Positions 33,901-44,889 of a DNA stretch of 64,000 nt are shown here, one piece after another; position 1 is the stretch's first letter, and every line of letters starts with the position of its first letter. Both the position numbers and the translations under genes were made by a program. Origin of the DNA: Annona cherimola (taxonomy: Eukaryota > Streptophyta > Magnoliopsida > Magnoliales > Annonaceae); NCBI GenBank assembly GCA_030490835.1, contig CM059973.1:81917221-81981220 (forward strand), written 5' to 3'. The notes below the pieces were generated by a model. That model was not told where the DNA came from. It was given only the letters and a program-made list of their open reading frames with translations, and did no database searches.

Positions 33901-36012
33901 TTCTATTTTCTGATCAGTGTCAGACTACAAATGAAGAGGAAATATTTGATGTACAGGATAAAAGATCTCTCTTTCCCCTAGGATGGATTCATGTGAGTAA
34001 TTTATGTTGAACTTTTCAGCCCTCATTTTGGTTTATGCGCATGTATTTGTGGTGGTTAGGAGCTAAATTTTGTGAGGATATTAGTTTCATTAGCAGGCAA
34101 TGATCTGCATTAAACAAAAAGAAGCCCAAAATAATAGGATAATCAAAATTCTTCGATGGCTACTCTTTAAATTTTTGGTCGGTGGTCATTCTTATGGTGG
34201 CTTGCTAAGCAGTTACCCATAGAAGTATGAAATGTGAACCATAATATCACATCCATATTCTTACTCTTAAATGACATTGATATTTATTCTTTCCCGAATG
34301 TGATCCTGCAGTAAGTTCTGCACTAAGAGCACCGTGATAAACAGCAAAAAGATGGCTTTTATTTGAACAGAATTTCTCTGACTTCAGTATCCTTCTCCAA
34401 TGTGAAACTCAACCAGAAGCCTTTGCCATTTTGTCATCACCTCTGTTGTTGTTTTTTGATGCTATTGTAGTTGTTCCATGAGAGTTTTTCTGTGCTATTT
34501 ATCATTGACTTTTGAATGATATTATTAATATATATTTGTCTTTTGGCCAATATACAGACTCATCCAACTCAGTCATGTTTCATGTCATCGGTTGATGTGC
34601 ACACACATTATTCATATCAGGTGAAACCCTCCTACAATGCCTTTTGTTAAGAATCGGCCCACTTCTCATTCAGATGGTTATAGATACCACTCAGTTTCTT
34701 ATATTATCCCTAATTGCTGCTCAAAATTTATCTTGACCCATTTAACTGACATGAGTTTTTTGTTGCCCCCTGACCAGATTATGTTACCTGAAGCCATTGC
34801 AATTGTTATGGCGCCAACAGATTCTTCAAGGTCAGAATTTCTCCTTGGGCTAGACTTTTTCCCCTGTTCACTACAAACTTTGTGATTGCAATCCCTCAAC
34901 CAGATGAGTTCTTGGGTGATTGCTCCACTAGGGGCTTGATTTCCAGATCATCAGATATGGCCATTTTATACAAAGTACCACACCCTTCACATATTTGGCT
35001 ATTTGTTCTGTCCTGTCTGATTGGGGTTCCATTGTTGAACTAGGATGCAAAACATGCTATCAGGTTTTGGATCTGGCAGAGATTCAGGTCTGGATTTCAG
35101 ATGTATATCAACTTTAGAAAAATGATATTGATCCGGTTCTTAGTTGGTGAAGTTAGATGTGAATGAAACTACTTAGTGACTTGGATGTTTTAGTTACCAG
35201 AACTGATCTGATGTGAACATTACTGAGCCAACATTCCACTCCAGGCAAACCTTTGTTGGAAGTATTCAGCATTGGTGCCCACAGATCCAGATACATATTC
35301 AGTAGGTTATGGATTTCCTTCGTTGCTCAGATGGTCATCCACAGATCCTGCACATAGCTATGGAAATGAATATTTTCAGACTGAAGCCATCAATTGAGAG
35401 GGTCTAGTATTCATGTCTGGCATGCCCTTAGTTTCATTCAGTACTCATGATTTTCTTGAGTATTTGCCTGTAGGAGTGTGGGTGAAGCAGGCTTGTTTCC
35501 TGGATTGGATATCTATGTCATGGGAGACTAGGATAACTTGTGATCTGTTCAATTGTGTATGGTGCACCTGACTGCAAGTTGCTTGTGTCAAGGCCTTTTA
35601 CATGTGGGGTTGTGGGGGTTGTTGTGGTTGGCAATCAAGGCCTTGTGTGTGGCCTTCTGCACGCGCTTGTGCGTTTGACATCACTGATGACTGTGCATTA
35701 AATCATTATCTGCTGGTGTACACAATTAATTGGGAACATGAGATCTGATGATTATGAATTAAATCTTTATCTGCTGTACACAACTTGTTGGGTGGTCATT
35801 TGCAAGACAGCTGACATCAGATGTGATGATTGTGCAGAAAACATGGCATTTTTCGACTTACTACTCCAGGTGGCATGTCAGTCATAAGGCAGTGCCAGCA
35901 ACGTGGATTCCATCACCACAATGATCCCCCTGAAGGTGGACCTATCTATGATAGTTGTACAGATGTTTATATGAACCCAAGCCTCAAATTCGATGTCATT
36001 GATCTCAGATGA
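27930..36012 (+). CDS. AMSH1: AMSH-type K63-specific deubiquitinase (14 exons)
   Basis: Exons: 27930-28043, 29414-29478, 30938-31013, 31105-31296, 31433-31512, 32238-32343, 32417-32463, 32626-32956, 33557-33646, 33737-33799, 33918-33992, 34558-34620, 34778-34830, 35838-36012. All introns are GT-AG; together they give 1,530 nt and 509 residues. Plant AMSH proteins are zinc metalloproteases that cut Lys63-linked ubiquitin chains at endosomes and act with ESCRT-III in vacuolar sorting and autophagy. Residues 1-110 match the USP8-dimer/MIT-like region (DVDNRISLKYYYRIADNLLR; YREEKNVIDLYIMLLRF). A variable linker contains LSLDDGRW and RQPSPPPVLADVQ. The MPN+ (JAMM) domain runs from about 338 to 509. 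Glu358 (LETCG), His413, His415, Ser423 and Asp426 complete the catalytic zinc motif (WIHTHPTQ..MSSVD). Cys471, His477 and His479 fit the second zinc site of AMSH. It ends FDVIDLR. The N terminus favours AMSH1 over AMSH3; the linker and catalytic region do not settle it. Confidence 0.93.
29218..29235. repeat. TTTG microsatellite in AMSH intron 2's upstream neighbour (intron 1)
   Basis: Four to five tandem TTTG units lie inside intron 1 of the AMSH gene. They have no evident function. Confidence 0.8.
29769..29820 (+). mobile_element. 5'-truncated poly(A) retroposon with TSD
   Basis: A perfect 13-base direct repeat TCATCCTTATCAG (29769-29781 and 29808-29820) brackets only CTTGGT plus about twenty adenines. 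This is what target-primed reverse transcription leaves when it aborts almost at once. The source element cannot be identified from six bases. It lies in intron 2 of the AMSH gene, in the sense orientation. Confidence 0.7.
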
Positions 36013-37083
36013 GGATGTCTGTCTGGAATAGTGTCTTTTGACCTATTCATTAAATTCTGTAACAAAGTGAGTTGTTATTTTATGTAATATACTAGTTCTG
36101 TAGAGAAAAATTTTCAACAAATTCATCGGGACACTGAGGACTGTAAATGACCCAAGACCAAATTTGAGGGATGGGTCAATCAAGAAGTAATGAAGGATAA
36201 CAATTGAACTTCGGCTCTGCCTTTTCGTTTTTTTATGCCCAAGTGAAGTAAACACGCTGCAGGCTAGTGAGCTTTGTCTCCAGCTGACGTTCTCTCTTTT
36301 GCTTATTTTAGAGCATTGACAGGTTGCACGTGATTGACGGTTCATTCTCAGAACCGTGTTCTATTAGGATTATGCCATTCATTATATGCAATTTTAATCG
36401 TTATCGACAGGGGGTGTTAATGGATTGGGTTAGATGGGTTAAAGTCTAATCTTAATCTTAACCCATTTAAAATATCTCAACCTTAATCCATTTATTAACA
36501 TATTTAAAAAATTTCGACCATTTTCATAAAAAAAAAAAAAAAAATTTCGACCCTAACTCATTTAATAAATGGGTAGACAAATTATTAATGGATTAGATAA
36601 CTGACAATTTGAAGGCTTAGACTCCAATAAATGATAATCTTGCAGGTAGAGATGAGAGTGTGTTTTTACTGCAGGGGAGATGGAAATAGAGCAGTAACAA
36701 GAAAAACGGAATTAGGACAGCAGCGAGAAATGAAAATTAGGTAACAGTAGAAAAACTTAGAGAGGAAAAATGGGTTTACATTTATATATATAAATATATG
36801 AAATTTTAATGAGTTAAATGAGTCGAATGGTTTAAATGAGTTGAATATGTTATATGGTTTAAACGGATTGATAGGTTATAAAATCTCAATCTTAATTCGT
36901 TTATTTAATTAAATGGTTAAACGGATTGGCGGATCATAATTTATTTATTAAAAAATTTCAACCTAAACTCAATCATAATAGGTTGGACGAGCAGGTTGAC
37001 CATGACCATTAACATCACCAGTTAGGCTTATAAGGTACTTACGCAATTTAGTGCTCAGTGCTCCGCTCAATGAGTTTTTTTTT
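36013..37083. other. AMSH 3' flank and a hAT-like element
   Basis: The first 350 bases are probably AMSH 3' untranslated sequence. About 36408-37021 looks like a non-autonomous hAT-like element. It begins CAGGGGGTGTTAATGG and ends CCATTAACATCACCAG, whose complement is CTGGTGATGTTAATGG. Its interior repeats AATCTTAA/TTAACCC and GGTTAAA phrases like those of the element at 47899-48630. No clear 8-bp duplication is visible. It encodes no protein. Confidence 0.5.
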
Positions 37084-37360
37084 GGTGTGTTTAGGAAGTG
37101 ATAACATTTTTTTAATTAAAATTTTTGGTATAAAAGTCGTTATAATAAGAGAAAATAACGCAATATGATAGGAGTAATGATGAAGAATAAAGAAAATAAA
37201 GTTAAAATAAATATGTTTAGTTGTATGACTAGTTGCATCGAAATGATTAAAAAGTAAAGTATTTTGTATACGAAGATGTAAAAAAATAATTAAAAAATTA
37301 AGTAGTTGTGGATAGTAAAAAGTTTTGAAGGAAAATTTTTATTTAAAAGTAAATACACCC
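37084..37360 (+). repeat. Family-T MITE, full length
   Basis: This 277-base copy starts GGTGTGTTTAGGAAGTG and ends AAATACACCC. The interior carries AACGCAATATGATAGGAGTA, AAATAAAGTTAAAATAAATA and CGAAATGATTAAAAAGTA. It has no coding capacity. Confidence 0.7.
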
Positions 37361-37632
37361 TTTATTTCTTAGAATACATGCGGGCCCAAGAATAAAATTT
37401 TCAATTGTTCATTTTTTTTTGAATTTCTAAAACGAAAAAGACACTGTTCATGCATACCTTTATTCATTTCAGGAATTCGAAAAAAATTAGAAAAAGAAAA
37501 AATTGTATATCTAAAAATTTTATGCTTGGGCCTATACCTGCATTCTAAAAGTTTTTTTTTTTTTTAAAAAAAAAAACACGTCAGCATGAGCATTGAAGCT
37601 GTGTGTTTACTGGAGTACTATTTTGCCGGTAT

Positions 37633-37774
37633 AAGATATACTCTCCGCAGAGTCCAGCGCAGTGGTAACTTGTCCTGGCATGGTTGCCATTGGTCAGGGA
37701 TTAAATCCCCGAGACAGTCCCTGAGACAGCAAAAAGAAAAGACTCCATAAAAATAAAAAGATATACTCTCCGCA
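37633..37774 (+). mobile_element. Short tRNA-derived SINE with 17-bp TSD
   Basis: The body (37650-37757, 108 bases) is bracketed by a perfect 17-base direct repeat, AAGATATACTCTCCGCA, at 37633-37649 and 37758-37774. Near its start, GCGCAGTGGTAAC resembles a tRNA A box. GGGATTAAATCCCC, about 47 bases on, resembles a B box. It ends in an A-rich tail. This is the architecture of a tRNA-type SINE on the plus strand. It is unlike the two longer SINEs at 40455 and 50362. Confidence 0.85.
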
Positions 37775-37799
37775 TAAAAGGCATCTTCAATTCTCCGAT

Positions 37800-40438
37800 G
37801 TAACAAAAAACCTACTCCATGTGAGTTGCACTCTTACATTGATAGTGGATCTATAAGGTAGGCGATGATTATCAGCCGAATAGGCCAAAATGTATTTTTT
37901 AAGGTAATATCATGTGAATTTAAGGAAACAATGAGAAAGATATATGTATTGTGTTACAGTTGGGAGTAGGGATGAATTCAATGATAGTAGATTACTTAGA
38001 GAACTCATCCTAGTTAAAGATTGTGATGGAAATGAATGCAAAAAAGTAAGATTTAGTTTATGTGAGGACGATTCCAATGGTTCCAAAGACGTGATTTGTT
38101 CCAGAGTGAATTGAGAGAGCTTAGAGAGTTAGAGGTAGGGATTGAACAGAACGAAGTTACAAAGCTTGACTGTCTGTTCCGGTTTTAGTAGCAACGCCAT
38201 GGCCTTAAATGCTGGGTGACGGTTGTTAAGGCTGTAACTTGTTCGACTGTTAAAATAAAAATTAGTCCTTACATCATACTACGGATGGTCGAGTTATTGT
38301 AGACCTCAACGATGATTACTGGTTGTGGGAGTCACAGGATAAATTATTTGGCATGATGTGCAAGCGATATTGGACGGCTTAAATATACTTGAATTTGCAT
38401 TTGAACGCTTCATGCAAAATGACAAAAAATGAATGTTATCACCAGACTCATTTAACTGCGTAAGCCATTTGCTATCTTCATCTCAAAATGTTTCCTTAAC
38501 TAATAAATGATCTAAGCAGCTTTGAGTCAGTCTCCCATCGGTCAGTAGATGTTCCTAGCTGGATACAACTATTTAGAATCCATGGCTATGGGCCATCATA
38601 AGCAAACAAATCTGGGTTGGAAGCGAGCATACGGTTCCATCGCTCAGAGTAGCCATAACTAATCTGAGGGTCGATCTGCCGCTGTAGAATCAGATGAATG
38701 ACTCTGGTTATCCAGCTGAAGAATTTGCATGCTTACTTTTTTCAGCCTACAACCAGCTAGCCTTCCACCTCGATAGCGAGGTACTTGCTCTTTCCATCTG
38801 CTGGATATATATAGGTCAATGATTCATGGCATGGTAGCGATATGGGTGGTGATCCATGTCTCTACCCAGTTGATAGAAGAAATGTAGAGAATCAGCAGGT
38901 TGGCGGGTTGTAGCCAACTTAAATTTAGTTGCTTTCAGCCCATTTATTCCAACATCTTGGTTTCAGCAGATAACATCCTGGCCTTGTCATGATTCCTAAA
39001 TCAGGACGAGCAACTCAACCCCATACGTTTGAATACTCACGCATTTCTGTATTCTGGTGTCAGCCTGAATGATCGAATTGCCCATCTATGTACCAGATGA
39101 AGAACGTGGTCCGGGCCATTCGTTCCAGGAATTGCATGTACATGGCTGGTCCCCGAGCCCCATAAAAGAAGCGTGTGAAGAAACTTCCGTGCGTCTGACA
39201 AAATTGCCTTGTCAATTCAATTTAAGCTTGCGCCCCATTGTACCGCAGATGAAGTATGATCGCCCTGGACCATGGGCGGATCTACAGCCAAATCATTCAT
39301 ATTCAAATCAGTCTTCGGTCTGAGTATTTACCAAGCAAGAAAAAGAAAAAAGAGTGGGAAAGTTTTTGGGGTGACCTACCGTACCCGCTGCCTAATTCCA
39401 TCATGGCCAATTGATGATTTTGGCAATCCGTATTGTGAAGTGTGAACTCTTCGAGTCGCAACTTTCAAGGCAAAAAAAAAAAAAAAAAAAAGTAGAATGC
39501 AGCGGAAAAGAAAAGTGAGGAGTGAAATCAAAGCCACCCCAAACCCTAGAAATAGAGGAGGATCGTCGTCCCTTTTTTGGACGTGGGAGGATGTCTTGGA
39601 CTCGCGACTTCTCTTTTTCGAGTGCCCTATTAATTGATGCTTCTAGCCTACTCGTGCGGGGTTAGTGGAGTCTCCATGGTGACTGTTCGCAGGGATTAAA
39701 AGATTGGATTTTTTTTTTATGAAAAAAAAAAATGATGATTTTGCGTTTGCTTTTTGATCGTGGCAACAAGAAATTTCTGGCTTTCGAAATATGGCCAACA
39801 CAAGGTAGGATCTTCACTTGCAGATAACAAGAGGATGGTTTAGTATGGAGAGGCATAATGCCATACGGTTACACCATGCAAAACTGTTATGTAGTGATAT
39901 AATGAATTTAAAAAACCTTTTCTAAAACTTAAAAACGGTTGTTATAAACTCAAATGGACTTCCCTTTTGAAACCCATAATATAGAATATCTTTTATTTTT
40001 AATATCTTGATGATTGATTAAAAATATTTACTTTTATATTTTATTTAGTATTATTTATATTAACATTGAAATCCTTTCATTTGTCTAGTATGATTGTACA
40101 TGAGCTCTATCTACGAATGTGTAAAATCAATAAAATATTAAATATTAATTTTAAAGTTATATTTTTAACATCTAATCTACGATGTCATTATTATATTTAT
40201 AAATAATGATTTTATAAAATATTATTATATTCTCATATATAAATTAATCTAAATATTTTTCATAATTTACATGTCAATATATATTTATACACGTATTTGA
40301 TTTGGATGAAAGAATTGAATTCTCCATTAATTCATTATCAAAGTCTTAAAATTAGAAGGAGTTACATGGAACATCTTTTGTATAACTCAGGATAGAACTT
40401 AACTGTGTATATAGATAGTTTTTCAATTGTTAGAAAGA
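37800..40438. other. Gene-free region
   Basis: No gene is supported. The stretch 38500-39330 has near-average base composition and some open frames (for example 39069-39323 plus), but I recognise no domain, splice pattern or repeat. About 39940-40420 repeats the AT-rich dispersed sequence also seen around 16080-17790. A poly(A) run lies near 39472. Confidence 0.35.
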
Positions 40439-40768
40439 GTCTCTAACGGTTTTTTTTTTATGGGTATATATAATTACATGTATCTCAACACATATTATAC
40501 TTGAAGATCTGAGACATTCTTACAAATCTGGGAACACATAACGTCCCAAAGAAATCTGGAAGACACAGCTTCCAACAGCCACCTGGGAGACCACCTGCTC
40601 CCACACTTTCCACCCGGGAGACCACCTTGCTCCCACACTCTCCACCCGGGAGACCACGCTCCCACGCCTATACGGGGATTTGATCCCCCGCCAGCCGCAG
40701 CTACGGCTGTCTGCGCCGCAGCTGGCGACCAACCGAGCTAGCCTCGGTTGGTGTCTCTAACGGTTTTT
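40439..40768 (-). mobile_element. tRNA-derived SINE, family S copy A, 16-bp TSD
   Basis: The element body is 40455-40752 on the minus strand. A perfect 16-base direct repeat GTCTCTAACGGTTTTT flanks it (40439-40454 and 40753-40768). In element sense it starts ACCAACCGAG, with a 10-base inverted repeat around GCTAG. It carries TAGCTCGGTTGGT (40728-40740), a canonical tRNA A-box look-alike, and GGGGATCAAATCCCC (40674-40688) as B box. The 3' part has three imperfect GGGAGC..GGTCTCCCGGGTGG units, then TGGAAGCTGTGTCTTCC, and ends in an A run. The open frame at 40520-40732 is incidental. Confidence 0.9.
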
Positions 40769-40769
40769 G

Positions 40770-43628
40770 AGACCATCTGTATATTAAAATTATGGCGACG
40801 TTTTTTCAAACGCGCGTTTCTGCCACAAAAATTATACACTAGCAGTTTGTTTCTTTTTTAAATTTTATAAAATAAATGATTTATAGACTACTAGTGGCAC
40901 TTGTAATAATAAAACATTTAAGATATAGTAACATTTTTATAACGTTTATTGCAGTATTATTTTATCAATAAGACTATACTATATAATTTTAATAAAATCA
41001 TTATTAGTTTAACTTATTTATTATTATTTTGTACTATAGATTAAGAGGCTTTTAATGAAAATTGAATTCATTATTTATTTTTTCTTGCAACTTTTATCAT
41101 GTGCAAAATTTCTTTTATTTTTCTTTACGTGAATAGAAAATATTTATAATTTCATTAAATTTATAAATGTATAATTGGGATTAAAAGCTCCATTATAAAT
41201 TCTTACACCAGTAAAAACTTTTATTAGGAATATTTTATTGCAATCAACTACTCAAGTAGAAATTATACATTCCAAAATTTCACACCATTCTTCTTTGCAA
41301 GGATTATCTTTTATTCTTCTTTATCGTTTTTTGAATGGAAAAAGTCGTTGCTTTATTACTTATTGACTTTCACTTACAATGAAGCTTTAGTCATGTAGGT
41401 TTGGGAAACATTAAAGATAAAAGTTATTATAACCTAAATGAAAAATCCGAAATAATTTTGTTAGTTCGGGCTAAGTAATGATTTACTAAGCGCACATCAA
41501 AAAATTTATTTAAAATTTTAAAATTTTTTCCATAAACTTATTGCTATTAATATATTTAACATATAAATTAAATTTTACCATTTTTGGATATATGGATATA
41601 TGGATATATTTTTTAGACTTTTAAACATAGGGGTATTTTAGTCATTTTCAACCATTGACAATAGCTAAAAAACCCTTATGTGTAAAAGTAAAAAAGAATA
41701 TAAGCATATATGCAAAAATGGTAAACTTAATTTACATATTGAATACACTTAGGTAAATAAATATATGATGAAAAATAAAAAAATTTAAATAAATTTTTTA
41801 AAATAGGCCAAATAAGCCACTATTTAGTTTGAGCTAATAAAATCATTTCTCACAAAAAATATATATTCATCAGAGGAGCATGATTTCTCTTCTTTACATA
41901 GGATATACCCATGATGACTTATACTAGAAAAGTACTTTTACCTTATTAGAATTACAAATATATCTTTATACCACACCTAGGGTCATGGCTTTTGTTTGAT
42001 GTAAGTTGAAAATAATTTGTAGATAAATTTTAAAAAGTAGAAGAGTGATATAATATAATAAAGGTAATAATTGAAAGTAAATAGAAAAATATAAAATAAA
42101 TAAGATAATTGCATATAAAACATAAAAAGGTAAAAATATTAATCGAAAAGTAAAATTGCTGGGTAACTAAAATGTCAAACCATATATATTAAAAGATGTA
42201 TAGTACAGGGTGAGTAAGTTTTTTCCAATTCTGGCTTAGGTTTACCTCAAACTAAACATACCCTGAATTCATATGCCCTAATTATTAATTTTTTTTTCTA
42301 ATAACACATACCTTTTAAGATTACTATAAAGTACATCCGACTAGACCACGGTGAGAGATATATTGCTATTTCCTAAGGTAGAGGTTTAAACCTATTGGAA
42401 ATAACTATTTTAATATCAGTAGGTTGTTGTTGCCGTGATGATGATAAAGAAGAAGGAAAAAGAGTATCTTGCAGAGGAAGTAGAGGCGACGGAAAGAAAG
42501 ATGGTATCTTACAATGATAAAGAGGATAAATGGAATAGCCGGAATTGATATGCATCTAGTAAGAGTAGGGATGTGCATGGGATAGTTGATGCACCTCTTG
42601 GGTGAAAAACAAAAGTAGGTTTAGAATGGAGAATGACCAAAGAAATAGGTTTCAAACCTTTTTGAGAGTTCAAAACTTTTACACAACTGTGGTTTTTTCG
42701 CTTAATGAGAAAGAGAGATTTTCGTAATCCTAAAGAATGTTAGCTTAGAATGCCCACACGTATGCTAAGGGTAGCGTTTTATCCTAGACTAACAAGTCCT
42801 GAGCCTTCTTCTATTAAATTACTCAAGAATGAATAATTCTGTTAGCTCGAACTAAGCAAATGACTCACTTAGCCCACTTTAAAAATTTTATTTTACTTTT
42901 TTCTTAATACACTTGTTTATATAAGCTTATTTAACATGTAACTCAAGTTTTATCATTTTTGGATATATATGTTTTTGAGATTTTTAAATATATATGTATT
43001 TAAAATACTCTTATGTTTAACAATCTTAAAAACATATATATTCAAAAATTATAAAACTTGATTTTTATGTTAAATACACTTAGATAAATAATGTATGAAG
43101 AAACAAGCAAAAAGTGTTTTAAACGAATTTTTTGAAGTGAACTAAGTGAACAATTGGTTTATCCTAAGCTAACAGGATCATTTCTCTTAGTTAAATATGT
43201 TAAAGATATTGATCATTTATATTATTGATAAAGTATAAAATATATAATTAACACATGCTTTTCAAAAATATAACTTATATATGGACACACTATTACCATA
43301 TTTTCTTCAAATTGTTAATATTTATTTTTTCATTTAATTATGAATGTGAACTCAAATATAATAAGTTCGTAATTTATAATTCATTAAATCTTACTGGTAC
43401 TCTTGATTGTATAAATTGCTCATTTCTTTATTTTTAGAAACTCTTCAATAAAAATTTAAATAATAATTTTATAGAGACATTTTTTAATCATCAATTCAAA
43501 AATCTTCACTATATGGTAATTTTTGTGTGTGGTGTAATTATAAACCCATAATGAACAGATACCCGAAAGTACTGTTACTTGAAAGTGAAGCGATCAAGTG
43601 GCCCACCTTTCACCATCACTCATATTTC
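40770..43628. other. AT-rich region with diverged foldback elements
   Basis: No gene is supported. Two members of a palindromic repeat occur at about 41455-41860 and 42838-43180. Their arms read GTTAGCTCGAACTAAGCA, or similar, on the left and CCTAAGCTAACAGG on the right, with TTTTTGGATATAT inner blocks. A weak family-T relative lies at about 41995-42125. I recognise nothing else. Confidence 0.45.
42838..43180. repeat. Palindromic AT-rich repeat
   Basis: The left side has CTGTTAGCTCGAACTAAGC and the right side has CCTAAGCTAACAGG, which are imperfect complements. Inner blocks TATCATTTTTGGATATATA and TATATTCAAAAATTATAAA also pair, making a foldback structure. A related copy lies around 41455-41860. 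It has no coding capacity. Confidence 0.5.
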
Positions 43629-43700
43629 AAGAAACCAATCTTTTTTTTTTTTTGATAGAAAGAAAAAAGGGGGAAAAAAAAAAGAAGAAACCAATCTTTT
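43629..43700. repeat. 16-bp direct repeat around a 40-bp T/A-rich insert
   Basis: AAGAAACCAATCTTTT occurs at 43629-43644 and 43685-43700. It brackets 40 bases made of a T run, GATAGAAAG and purine-rich sequence. It looks like a target-site duplication around a very short retroposed insert, but no source element is identifiable. Confidence 0.5.
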
Positions 43701-43949
43701 GGGTGGCTTGGTATGTGGAAGGAACAAGAGAGGTCCACCTTGTCTGTTCCTTTTACTGGAGTAAGTTTACACGGGAAAAAAAGCTCGGAGAAGAGGCTCC
43801 TTTCGCGCGCAGCATGGGACAAGGCATGTACAGAAAAGAGGCTTTTACACCTCAAAGACACACAGATACCCCTGCGTGAGAAAGAAGTCCCTTCCCAGCT
43901 TCTCATCGAACAGACCGTCTGCACGCGTATTTCCGGCCTTCTAAACGCA

Positions 43950-44595
43950 CGCTTGGGCGGGGGTGCAACTGGATTGGGTTCAACCCATGCCCGTTTAACT
44001 CCGTCTGTTTTAAATCAGGTTATTCAGTAGGGTGAGTTCAACCCAAATTTGAAATCGGGTTGGGTTATTCCAACCCCATTTTGAAGGCGCCGAACTCTGA
44101 CCCGGGTGATGAGACTTGCAAGCGACTTGCATGGTCTCGCTCATGCAACCAAAGAGAGACGGAAGCTCGGAACATCACAGGAATATTGCACCGATTTATT
44201 GACGCCTTCTTTATTTAATTTATTTTTACGTAGTAATTGTAGTGTAAATCTAATCCCTATATAAATAAAAATCTATATGGATGGGGCTGAGAAAAATGAA
44301 TTAAGATACGGAACAGAGTTTTTTTTTTTTTTTTTTTTTAAATAACATGAAAAAGGAAGTCTCTCAATGAGTTCAAGACGGGAACTTAAATGGCTGCATC
44401 TCCTTTTTACAAGGTGTGAAGAAAAACAGAAGATATAACAATGAAAATACACTTTTGAGACTTTCAGGTTTTGGATTTCAACTCCTGCACTCATTTTTCC
44501 TAATACGGATACGCACGATCTGACCTGGGTCTTCAAGTATAGAGTATGAACTATGAAGTGGATCCTATCATGGGATAGATGCATAGAGGATACGA
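43950..44595. other. hAT-like fragment and gene-free sequence
   Basis: About 43960-44110 begins GGGGGTGCAACTGGATTGGG and repeats CAACCC/GGGTT motifs. It is therefore a fragment related to the hAT-like element at 10193-10900. A run of about nineteen thymines lies near 44321. No gene is supported. Confidence 0.4.
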
Positions 44596-44884
44596 GGGAT
44601 ATGTTTGAAAAGTGATAAAAATTTTGGATGAAAAATTTTTGGTATAAAAATTTTTAAATTTGAAGAAAACAATATGATATAATAGGGGTAATAAAAAATA
44701 AAAAGAATAAAATTAAAATAAATAGATTAGTTGTATGAATATTTATATAGAAATGATTGAAATATAGAATAATTTATAAAGAGTTGTGAAAAATAATTAA
44801 AATTAGAGTAGTTGTAGAAAGTAAAAAAAAATTATATTGAAAAGTTCTGATGTAAAAATTTTTAATGTTAAACAAATATGCTCA
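44596..44884 (+). repeat. Family-T MITE, full length
   Basis: It starts GGGATATGTTTGAAAAGTG. It contains AACAATATGATATAATAGGG, AATAAATAGATTAGTTGTA and ATAGAAATGATTGAAATA, and ends near AAACAAATATGCTC. The ends are moderately eroded. Confidence 0.65.
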
Positions 44885-44889
44885 ATGTG

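Noticed and set aside
37650..37757. Possible tRNA gene
   Set aside because: The A- and B-box-like motifs do not fold into a full cloverleaf by eye, and 17-bp TSDs plus an A-rich tail identify it as a SINE.
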